The notes under the pieces were generated by a model that was not told where the DNA came from, did no database searches, and was given only the letters and a program-made list of their open reading frames with translations. Source: an uncultured Haliea sp. (GTDB taxonomy: Bacteria; Pseudomonadota; Gammaproteobacteria; Pseudomonadales; Halieaceae). From it: a DNA stretch of 64,000 bases. The DNA is taken from contig CAMYIZ010000067.1 in the NCBI GenBank assembly GCA_947258585.1, positions 1-64,000 of the forward strand. Reading direction: 5' to 3'. Below are positions 16,864-24,732 of this stretch, piece by piece. Numbering within the stretch: the stretch's first letter is position 1; each line of letters begins with the position of its first letter. The translations under genes and the position numbers were made by a program.

Positions 16864-17838
16864 TCAGCGAGGGGCGATGCGCCCCAGGTGGCGGGAAACG
16901 GCCAGCCAGGCACCCGCGAGGCCGAGCAGGCCACCCAGCACCACGAGATTGAGGCTGCCCATGATACCCAGGCCGCCCAGTTCGAAACTGCTCTGGTAGA
17001 GCTCCGCCAGGCGCGCCACCGGCTCGCCCAGGAACCACAGCGCCGCGGCGACCAGCAGGGCCGCGAAAAACCCTCCCCCAACCCCGTACCAGAGCCCGGT
17101 ATAGAGGAAGGGCCGGCGGACAAAGCCGTTGCTGCCACCCACCAGCTTGACCACCACTATTTCCTCGCGCCGGCTCTCAATGGCGAGGCGTATGGTATTG
17201 CCAAGGATCAGCACCACTCCGGCCACCAGCACTCCGCCCAGAGCCAGCACCATGCGCCGACTCAGTTCCATCAGGGTATTGAGCCGTTCCAGCCAGGCCA
17301 TGTCCAGTACGGCTTCCGCAACCCGCGGGTCCGCCGACAGTTCCCGGTGCAAAGCCGCCACCGGACCGGCTTCGGGAGCGGGCGTCACCAGCAGCAGGTC
17401 GGGCAGCGGGTTGTTGTCCAGGCTGTCGAGAACGTCCGCAAATCCGGAAAGCAGGCTGAATTCCTGCAGTGCCTCTTCCCGGGAAACAAATACCACCGCC
17501 GCTATATCCGGCCGCTCCTGCAGCTCCCGGTGCAACTCACGGGCCTCGTCGGCGCTGGCAGTCGCCGCCAGGAATAGCGATAACTGGGCGGGACTGTCCC
17601 ACTTGTCGCTGAGCTTGCGGGCATTGTCCAGGGCGACATCCAGAGCCGCGGGCAAGGCCAGGGCTATGCCGATCACCAGCCAGGTGAGGAGGCTGGACAC
17701 AGGATTGTCCAGTACCCGTGCCAGACTCTCCGCAGCGGACAGACGATGGTGGGTCAGCCAGCCGTTGAAGCGGTGGCGCAGCCGCGCTCGGCTGGTACTG
17801 GCCCCCTCCCGCCGGGACTTGTGGTCAAGCGCACTCAT
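16864..17838 (-). CDS. ftsX: Cell division ABC transporter permease subunit FtsX
   Basis: The membrane partner of FtsE. FtsEX relays ATP hydrolysis to activation of peptidoglycan hydrolases at the septum. The 324 residues show a cytosolic basic N-terminus, a first membrane segment (LLTWLVIGIALALPAALDVAL, about 53-73), a periplasmic domain (about 75-195) and three C-terminal membrane segments beginning near 200 (VLALGGVLVAGVVLILGNTI). The block RLAIESRREEIVVVKLVGGSNGFVRRPF is the family coupling region. Its start overlaps the ftsE stop by 4 bases. Confidence 0.96.
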   Translation of the reverse strand: MSALDHKSRREGASTSRARLRHRFNGWLTHHRLSAAESLARVLDNPVSSLLTWLVIGIALALPAALDVALDNARKLSDKWDSPAQLSLFLAATASADEARELHRELQERPDIAAVVFVSREEALQEFSLLSGFADVLDSLDNNPLPDLLLVTPAPEAGPVAALHRELSADPRVAEAVLDMAWLERLNTLMELSRRMVLALGGVLVAGVVLILGNTIRLAIESRREEIVVVKLVGGSNGFVRRPFLYTGLWYGVGGGFFAALLVAAALWFLGEPVARLAELYQSSFELGGLGIMGSLNLVVLGGLLGLAGAWLAVSRHLGRIAPR

Positions 17839-18497
17839 GCGCGGTTACTCACCAGGCGCCCATCGCGCAGGGTCAGGATACGGTGATGCAGGCGGGAAAT
17901 CAGGGCCAGGTCGTGACTGGCGATCAACACGGTTACGCCCACCTGGTTGAAGGCCTCAAACAGCTGCATGATTTCCGCCGACAGGGCCGGGTCAAGGTTG
18001 CCGGTGGGCTCGTCGGCCAGCAGGATGCGGGGCCGCGCCACCACAGCCCGGGCAATGCCCACCCGCTGCTGCTCGCCGCCCGAGAGTGTGATCGGCAGGG
18101 CGCGTTCCCGGGCCAGCAACCCCACCTTGTCCAGGGCCGCCCGCACCCGGCGTCCCACCTCTCGCTGATCATAGCCGGCAATAACCAGTGGCAGGGCCAC
18201 ATTGTGGTAGACCGAGCGATCAAACAGGAGCTGGTGGTTCTGGAATACGACGCCGATATTGCGGCGGTGGGCGGGAATACCCCGGTTGCCAATCCGGGCG
18301 AGGTTCTGGCCGTCGACAATGACCTGACCGCGGCTGGGGCGCTCAATCAGCATGATCAGGCGCAGCAGGGTGCTCTTGCCTGCGCCGGAGTGCCCGGTGA
18401 GGAATACCAGCTCGTTCTGGCTGATCTCAACGCTGACTTCACTCAGGGCTTCGTGGCCCTCCGCGTAGCGTTTGCTGACACGGTCGAAAGTGATCAT
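17835..18497 (-). CDS. ftsE: Cell division ATP-binding protein FtsE
   Basis: The ABC ATPase of the FtsEX divisome complex. The 220 residues contain Walker [14 protein letters not shown] (about 34-46), Q-loop VVFQNHQLL, signature [14 protein letters not shown] near 136-149 and Walker [13 protein letters not shown] near 157-168. It is coupled by 4-base overlaps both to ftsY upstream and ftsX downstream. Confidence 0.97.
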   Translation of the reverse strand: MITFDRVSKRYAEGHEALSEVSVEISQNELVFLTGHSGAGKSTLLRLIMLIERPSRGQVIVDGQNLARIGNRGIPAHRRNIGVVFQNHQLLFDRSVYHNVALPLVIAGYDQREVGRRVRAALDKVGLLARERALPITLSGGEQQRVGIARAVVARPRILLADEPTGNLDPALSAEIMQLFEAFNQVGVTVLIASHDLALISRLHHRILTLRDGRLVSNRA

Positions 18498-19654
18498 TGC
18501 TCGGGTTCGGCACCCGCAAACAAGGCTTCGATGAAGGGCTCCGCCGCAAATGGCCGGAGGTCGTCGGCAGTTTCACCCACACCGATGAAGCGGATCGGCA
18601 GGCCCAGCTTGCGGGCAATGGCGAAGATGATCCCGCCCTTCGCCGTGCCATCCAGTTTGGTCAGGGTCAGCCCGGTAACGCCCACCACCTGCTGGAACTG
18701 GCTGGCCTGGGCCAGGGCGTTCTGACCGGTACCCGCGTCCAGCACCAGCATGACTTCATGCGGGGCCTCCGGATCCAGCTTGCCCATCACCCGCACCACC
18801 TTGCGCAGTTCCTCCATGAGGTGGTCCTTGTTGTGCAGGCGGCCGGCGGTATCCGCGATCAGGACGTCGACATTGCGCGCCTGGGCGGCCTGCAGGGCGT
18901 CGTAGATCACCGAGGCACTGTCGGCCCCCGACTGCTGGGCGATCACCGGCACATTGTGGCGCTGACCCCAGACCTGCAACTGCTCGACCGCCGCGGCGCG
19001 AAAGGTGTCCCCTGCCGCGAGCATGACCGAGCGGCCCTCGGCCTGATAGCGACGCGCCAGCTTGCCGATAGTGGTTGTCTTGCCAACGCCGTTGACGCCG
19101 ACCATCAGGATGACGAAGGGCTTGCTGCCAGACACTTCCAGCGGCTCCTCGCAGGGTCGCAGGACGTCCAGCAGCTCTTCCTGCAACGCCCGCTGCAACG
19201 CTTCCGGGCTGGTCAGTTCCTTCCGCGACACTCGCCGGGTGAGACGGTCGATTATCTCCACCGTGGCGTCGACACCCACATCCGCCAGCAACAGCCGTGA
19301 CTCCAGTTCTTCCAGCAGTTCGGCGTCGATTTCCTTGCGCCCCAGGAACAGCGTGCCGAGACCCTGGACCAGGGTGTCACTGGTACGCCCCAGACCGCGG
19401 CGCAGGCGGGCAAAAAAACCTGCCTCGGTGGCCGCGACCGGGCGCGCTGCGGGTTCGGTCACCGAGGGTGCCTGGTCATCGCGGGGAGCGGGCACCATGG
19501 CTTCCACGGCGGGAACCGGGGTCGACACCGGCGCAGACTCCTGCACCGGCTCTCCCGCCCCGGCAGCGCCCTCGGCGAGGTCAGTTCCGGTCGCTGCGTC
19601 CGCGGCAGTCTCAGGCTGTCCGGGTAACTTCCTGTTGCGTTTGAAAAACTTCAT
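18494..19654 (-). CDS. ftsY: Signal recognition particle receptor FtsY
   Basis: The SRP receptor GTPase, which docks ribosome-nascent-chain complexes at the inner membrane. The 386 residues have a variable Pro/Ala/Val-rich acidic N-terminal A domain (about 1-85), then the NG domain with P-loop GVNGVGKTTTIGKLA near 190, DTAGRLHNKDHLMEEL near 268-283, and TKLDGTAKGG near 340-349. It is divergent from rsmD with 74 bp between the starts, the ftsY-rsmD arrangement common in gammaproteobacteria. Confidence 0.97.
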   Translation of the reverse strand: MKFFKRNRKLPGQPETAADAATGTDLAEGAAGAGEPVQESAPVSTPVPAVEAMVPAPRDDQAPSVTEPAARPVAATEAGFFARLRRGLGRTSDTLVQGLGTLFLGRKEIDAELLEELESRLLLADVGVDATVEIIDRLTRRVSRKELTSPEALQRALQEELLDVLRPCEEPLEVSGSKPFVILMVGVNGVGKTTTIGKLARRYQAEGRSVMLAAGDTFRAAAVEQLQVWGQRHNVPVIAQQSGADSASVIYDALQAAQARNVDVLIADTAGRLHNKDHLMEELRKVVRVMGKLDPEAPHEVMLVLDAGTGQNALAQASQFQQVVGVTGLTLTKLDGTAKGGIIFAIARKLGLPIRFIGVGETADDLRPFAAEPFIEALFAGAEPEQ

Positions 19655-19728
19655 GAGTCTCGTGTTAGAGTTTGCCGGCGGGCGTCTGCGGGAGGGCGTA
19701 TCCTATCACTCTTGGGCGGGGCGGCGAA

Positions 19729-20340
19729 ATGACAGGGAGGAGCAGGCGGCGAACACAGGACCCGCCCACCGCGGCCGGCCTGCTGCGCATCATCGGCGGT
19801 CGCTGGCGCGGGAGAAAGCTCCGCTTTACCGCCGCAGAGGGCCTGCGTCCCACGCCGGACCGGGTGCGCGAGACCCTGTTCAACTGGCTTGCAGGCGACA
19901 TTCGCGAAGCGCGCTGCCTGGACCTGTTCAGCGGGTCCGGAGCGCTGGGCCTGGAAGCGCTGTCCCGGGGCGCGGCGCACTGTGACTTCGTCGACAGCAA
20001 TCCCGGCAGCCTCGCGCAGATCAGGCGTCACCTGCAGAGTCTGGAGGCATCAGCGGCAGGCAGCTGCCATACCGCACGGGCCAGCGATTTCCTGGCGAGG
20101 GCCGACAGGCCCTGGGATATCGTGTTCATCGATCCACCATTCGGCCAGGGACTGGTGGCGCCCGCCTGCGAGCTGCTGCACAACCGGGGACTGCTGGCCG
20201 CGGGGGCGTGTATCTATATCGAAACCGGTACCGGGGACACCCTGCCGGAGCTGCCGGATACCTGGCATTTGCATCGGGACAAAGCCGCGGGCGCGGTCAA
20301 CTACCGCCTCTACCGGACCCCGGCAGGCGCCGCGTCCTAG
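19729..20340 (+). CDS. rsmD: 16S rRNA (guanine(966)-N(2))-methyltransferase
   Basis: Methylates N2 of G966 in 16S rRNA. The ATG at 19729 gives 203 residues, the family size, and leaves room for divergent promoters; the frame is open for 19 codons upstream. RIIGGRWRGRKLRF is the N-terminal RsmD signature, LDLFSGSGALGLEALSRGA the SAM site (about 65-83), and VFIDPPFGQGL (about 134-144) the catalytic N/DPPF motif. Confidence 0.95.
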   Translation: MTGRSRRRTQDPPTAAGLLRIIGGRWRGRKLRFTAAEGLRPTPDRVRETLFNWLAGDIREARCLDLFSGSGALGLEALSRGAAHCDFVDSNPGSLAQIRRHLQSLEASAAGSCHTARASDFLARADRPWDIVFIDPPFGQGLVAPACELLHNRGLLAAGACIYIETGTGDTLPELPDTWHLHRDKAAGAVNYRLYRTPAGAAS

Positions 20341-20368
20341 ACGGCAGCAGGGACGTATTTGCACCTGA

Positions 20369-21270
<902 letters not shown>

Positions 21271-21326
21271 TTTCCACTCCCGGAAAGAACCCGACCCCAA
21301 ACGGCTACGACTGCAGTTTAGCCTGT

Positions 21327-22139
21327 TCAGCGCTGACAGGCCACGCAATAGACCGTGGCACGCTGCCCGAGGCGACACTCGCGCAAAGGCCGCTCACAGC
21401 ACTTGCAGGGCTGCCCGCCACGGCCGTAGACATACAGCTGCTGGGCAAAGTAACCCGGCTTGCCGTCACCGCCAACAAAGTCACGCAGCGTAGTACCGCC
21501 CTGACTTATAGCCGAAGTTAACACTTGCTTAACGTGTTCAGCAAGGCGTTCGTAGCGCAGCCGGCCGACGCGCCCCGCCGGCCGGTCCGGGCGGATTCCT
21601 GCCAGGAACAGGGCTTCATTGGCGTAAATATTACCAACACCCACAACGATGTGGCCATCCATCAGGAAGGACTTCACCGGTCCGCGACGTCCGCGGGACC
21701 GCCGGTAAAGCAAGTCACCGCTGAACCCTGCCGACAGCGGCTCGGGGCCGAGGCTTTCCAGCAGGGGATGCGAGGCGCCCGGTTCAAGCCACAGCATGCA
21801 ACCGAAGCGACGCGGGTCGTTGAGACGCAGCCGATCGCCGCTGGCGAGCACGATTTCAACATGGTCGTGCCGCAGCAGGGGGCTATTGTCCCGGATAACA
21901 CGCAGGGAGCCCGACATGCCGAGATGGACCAGCAAGCTGCCGGCCCCGGTGCGGAACAGCAGGTATTTTGCCCGCCTTTCGACAGCCTCGATCACCTGCC
22001 CCCGCAGGCGCAGGTCCAGGTCGGCTGGCACCGGCCAGCGCAGGCGTGGCTCCCGCACTTGCACCGCGACCACGCGCTGACCCAGGCTCCATGGCTCGAC
22101 GCCGCGGCGCGTGGTCTCGACCTCGGGTAGCTCAGGCAT
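21327..22139 (-). CDS. mutM: Formamidopyrimidine-DNA glycosylase
   Basis: A bifunctional glycosylase/AP lyase that removes 8-oxoguanine and Fapy lesions. The ATG at 22139 is certain, because Pro2 of [13 protein letters not shown] becomes the catalytic N-terminal residue. The 270 residues include [18 protein letters not shown] near 167-184 and a C-terminal zinc finger made of CKCC and CVAC pairs with the GQRATVYC turn. No ribosome site precedes it, and the rpmG terminator ends only 14 bp upstream, so expression is probably weak or from a promoter inside rpmBG. Confidence 0.97.
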   Translation of the reverse strand: MPELPEVETTRRGVEPWSLGQRVVAVQVREPRLRWPVPADLDLRLRGQVIEAVERRAKYLLFRTGAGSLLVHLGMSGSLRVIRDNSPLLRHDHVEIVLASGDRLRLNDPRRFGCMLWLEPGASHPLLESLGPEPLSAGFSGDLLYRRSRGRRGPVKSFLMDGHIVVGVGNIYANEALFLAGIRPDRPAGRVGRLRYERLAEHVKQVLTSAISQGGTTLRDFVGGDGKPGYFAQQLYVYGRGGQPCKCCERPLRECRLGQRATVYCVACQR

Positions 22140-22152
22140 CAGGAGGACCCAC

Positions 22153-22178
22153 AAAAAACCCCGACCTGGGCCGGGGTT
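22153..22178 (-). terminator. Rho-independent terminator after rpmG
   Basis: On the minus strand AACCCCG-GCCCAGGT-CGGGGTT is followed by more T residues, a perfect 7-bp stem with a U-tract. It lies 27 bp after the rpmG stop and 14 bp before mutM. Confidence 0.85.
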
Positions 22179-22204
22179 CTACGCGTACCGATGACACTGA
22201 CCAA

Positions 22205-22360
22205 TTACTTGATCTTGCCTTCCTTGTACATGACGTGCTTGCGGACTACCGGATCGTACTTCTTCATTTCCAGCTTGTCCGGGGTGGTGCGCTTGTTCTT
22301 GTCAGTGGTATAGAAGTGGCCTGTACCGGCTGACGAAATCATTCTGATCTTGTCTCTCAT
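22205..22360 (-). CDS. rpmG: 50S ribosomal protein L33
   Basis: A 51-residue large-subunit protein, read as [17 protein letters not shown] followed by [19 protein letters not shown] and ending KEGKIK. It is the zinc-free form, with no Cys pairs, as is usual in gammaproteobacteria. AAGGAGAGAAACC precedes the ATG. It follows rpmB by 26 bp and ends at a strong terminator. Confidence 0.97.
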   Translation of the reverse strand: MRDKIRMISSAGTGHFYTTDKNKRTTPDKLEMKKYDPVVRKHVMYKEGKIK

Positions 22361-22386
22361 GGTTTCTCTCCTTCAGCTCAGACAGC

Positions 22387-22623
22387 TCAGACCTTGATGC
22401 CGCTGGCGCGAATGTCGCTCAGCACCTGGTCGATACCCTTCTTGTCGATGATGCGCATGCCCTTGCTGGAAACCCGCAGGGACACAAAGCGCTTCTCGGA
22501 CTCAACCCAGAACCGGTGGTGATGCAGATTGGGCAAAAAACGACGACGGGTGCGGTTTTTCGCGTGTGAAACGTTGTTACCGGTGACCGGACGCTTGCCG
22601 GTTACCTGACATACTCTTGCCAT
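22387..22623 (-). CDS. rpmB: 50S ribosomal protein L28
   Basis: A 78-residue large-subunit protein beginning [23 protein letters not shown]. The ATG at 22623 matches the family; the frame runs seven codons further. The single Cys shows the zinc-independent form. [30 protein letters not shown] is typical. A good extended -10 promoter lies about 90 bp upstream, and rpmG is the second gene of the operon. Confidence 0.98.
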   Translation of the reverse strand: MARVCQVTGKRPVTGNNVSHAKNRTRRRFLPNLHHHRFWVESEKRFVSLRVSSKGMRIIDKKGIDQVLSDIRASGIKV

Positions 22624-22709
22624 GTTTGCCTCTCCCATTACCACGGGACTTGTAAAATTGGTGTGGCCAAACGGGTCTGAAATGGTACCCCGGCCGCGCG
22701 GAGCGCGAC

Positions 22710-22738
22710 TTTATACCAGAAGACACCCCGCTGCGCAA
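22710..22738 (-). promoter_or_regulatory. Sigma-70 promoter of rpmB-rpmG
   Basis: On the minus strand TTGCGC (22733-22738), a 17-bp spacer and TATAAA (22710-22715), with TGG just before the -10 as an extended -10 element. The position fits transcription of rpmBG. The -35 overlaps the hairpin that follows radC. Confidence 0.65.
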
Positions 22739-22750
22739 GCGAAAGCGGGG
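22726..22750. terminator. Hairpin after radC
   Basis: CCCCGCT (22726-22732) and AGCGGGG (22744-22750) form a perfect 7-bp stem with an 11-base loop, starting right after the radC stop on the minus strand. There is no clear U-tract, so termination is possible but unproven. Confidence 0.45.
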
Positions 22751-22751
22751 C

Positions 22752-23426
22752 CTACAACAGGCCGCTCTCGGCGAAGGAGTAGCTCTGGCCGCGGCCGATA
22801 ATGACATGGTCCAGCACGCGGATATCGAGCAGGCCCAGCGCGGACTGCAGCCGTTCGGTGATGCGCCGATCGGCCTGGCTGGGCTCGGCCACCCCGGAGG
22901 GGTGATTGTGCGCCAGAATAACTGCCGCAGCATGGTACTGCAGGGCACGCACAGCCACTTCCCGCGGATACACGGCGGCGCCGTCAAGGGTGCCGTAGAA
23001 CAGGTCTTCGCAGCGCAGGATCCGGTGCTGGTTGTCCAGGAACAGGCAGGTAAACACTTCCCGCTGCTGGCCCCCGAGGTGGTGCTGGAGGAAACGACGC
23101 GTTTCCCGCGGGCTGCACAGGGCGCTCCCCGCGCGGGCTTCCTCCAGGGCGTGCCGCCGGGCGAGCTCCAGCGCCGCGGCCAGCTGCGCGACCTTGCCGG
23201 CACCCATCCCGGGGCTGCCCAGCAGGGTCTGTTGCCCCGCCGCCAACAACCCCGAAAGGCTGCCAAAGCGCAGCAGCAGCTCCCTGGCCATGTCCAGCGC
23301 TGTATGGCCACGGCGCCCGGTGCGCAGCATCACCGCCAGCACCTCTGCGTCTGACAGCGATGCCGCACCGCGCTGCAGTAACTTGTCCCGCGGGCCCTCG
23401 CCGGCGCCCCAGTGCCTGATTGACAT
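22752..23426 (-). CDS. radC: RadC family JAB/MPN domain protein
   Basis: A 224-residue protein of the RadC family, once linked to DNA repair; its role is now regarded as unclear. The N-terminal helix-hairpin-helix region (GAASLSDAEVLAVMLRTGRRG, SLSGLLAAGQQTLLGSPGMGAGKVAQL) precedes the JAB/MPN metalloprotease-like domain with AVILAHNHPSGVAEPSQADRRIT near 172-194. It is divergent from coaBC by 91 bp. The stop codon lies in the same TGTAGG-type context as the pilU and trmB gene ends. Confidence 0.95.
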   Translation of the reverse strand: MSIRHWGAGEGPRDKLLQRGAASLSDAEVLAVMLRTGRRGHTALDMARELLLRFGSLSGLLAAGQQTLLGSPGMGAGKVAQLAAALELARRHALEEARAGSALCSPRETRRFLQHHLGGQQREVFTCLFLDNQHRILRCEDLFYGTLDGAAVYPREVAVRALQYHAAAVILAHNHPSGVAEPSQADRRITERLQSALGLLDIRVLDHVIIGRGQSYSFAESGLL

Positions 23427-23517
23427 CGGCTTACCCTCCCTGGCAATGCCTGTGCGGTGTCAAATAGCCTGACGTGATGGTATTGTTTCTACTATACAAA
23501 CCTATTGTCCCAGTTCG

Positions 23518-24732
23518 GTGGCCGCAGTGGCACATCTTTTCAATCGCAATGTTGTGCTCGGCGTCAGCGGTGGCATCGCCGCCTACAAGTCCGCAGAGCT
23601 GGTGCGCCAGCTCAAGGAACTGGGGGCCGATGTCCGGGTGATCATGACCCGCGGTGCCCGCGAGTTCATCACCCCCCTCACCCTGCAGGCGCTTTCCGGC
23701 AGGCCGGTCCACTCGGAGCTGCTGGATACCGAGGCCGAACTGGGCATGGGTCATATCGAGCTTGCCCGCTGGGCGGACCTGTTGCTGATAGCCCCGGCGA
23801 CAGCGGACCTGCTGGCGCGGCTGGCGTCGGGCCGTGCCGACGACCTTCTCACTACGGTTACCCTCGCTACAGCCTCGCCCAAGCTGCTGGCCCCTGCCAT
23901 GAACCAGCAAATGTGGCGCGACCCGGCGACGACTGCCAATGTCACCGCGCTCGCCGAGCGGGGTTTCCACCTGATCGGCCCCGCCGACGGCGAGCAGGCC
24001 TGCGGCGACGTCGGCCCCGGGCGCATGGAGCAACCCGCCGCCATTGCCCGGGCCGCCGCGGATCTGTTCAGCAGCGGCCTGCTGGCGGGCAAGCGCGTGG
24101 TGATCACTGCGGGCCCCACCCGGGAGGCGCTGGATCCGGTGCGCTACCTGTCCAACCACAGCTCGGGAAAGATGGGCTTCGCCCTCGCCAGGGCCGCGGC
24201 GGATGCGGGCGCCCTGACCACCCTGGTGAGCGGCCCGGTGCAGCTGCCGACGCCGGATCACGTCCATCGGGTCGACGTGCAAAGCGCGGAAGACATGCTG
24301 CGGGAGTGCCTGGACCGGGTACCGACCTGCGACATCTTCATCGCCTGCGCCGCGGTCGCCGACTATCGTCCGGTCGCGGTAGCCGGGGAGAAAATCAAGA
24401 AAGGGGCGGAACGCATCACCCTGGAGCTGCAGCGCAACCCGGATATCCTCGCCACCGTGAGCGCCCGGGCCGATGCGCCGTTCACCGTGGGGTTCGCCGC
24501 TGAGACCAGCAACCTCCTGGCCTATGCCAGAGGCAAGCTGGAGAACAAGGGCGTGGATATGATTGTCGCCAATGATGTCTCCAATAGCACCATAGGCTTC
24601 AATAGCGAGAACAACGCGGTCACGGTGCTCTGGGCAGACGGCAGCAAAGACCTGGCCCAGGCGAGCAAGGCGGCTATTGCCCGCGAGCTGATTGCTCTGG
24701 TTGCCGAACGGCTGGGGCTCGCCGGTGACTGA
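23518..24732 (+). CDS. coaBC: Bifunctional phosphopantothenoylcysteine decarboxylase / phosphopantothenate-cysteine ligase
   Basis: Catalyses two consecutive steps of CoA synthesis: CTP-dependent ligation of cysteine to 4'-phosphopantothenate, then FMN-dependent decarboxylation. The 404 residues hold CoaC first (GVSGGIAAYKSAELVR, ARWADLLLIAPATADLLARLASGRADDLL, PAMNQQMW, catalytic Cys in GEQACGDVGPGRM) and CoaB second (TAGPTREALDPVRYLSNHSSGKMGFALA, ACAAVADYRPV, IKKG). The start is GTG at 23518, or another GTG three codons on. The dut gene usually found next is missing; the algC-type gene starts inside the last 8 bases. Confidence 0.97.
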   Translation: MAAVAHLFNRNVVLGVSGGIAAYKSAELVRQLKELGADVRVIMTRGAREFITPLTLQALSGRPVHSELLDTEAELGMGHIELARWADLLLIAPATADLLARLASGRADDLLTTVTLATASPKLLAPAMNQQMWRDPATTANVTALAERGFHLIGPADGEQACGDVGPGRMEQPAAIARAAADLFSSGLLAGKRVVITAGPTREALDPVRYLSNHSSGKMGFALARAAADAGALTTLVSGPVQLPTPDHVHRVDVQSAEDMLRECLDRVPTCDIFIACAAVADYRPVAVAGEKIKKGAERITLELQRNPDILATVSARADAPFTVGFAAETSNLLAYARGKLENKGVDMIVANDVSNSTIGFNSENNAVTVLWADGSKDLAQASKAAIARELIALVAERLGLAGD

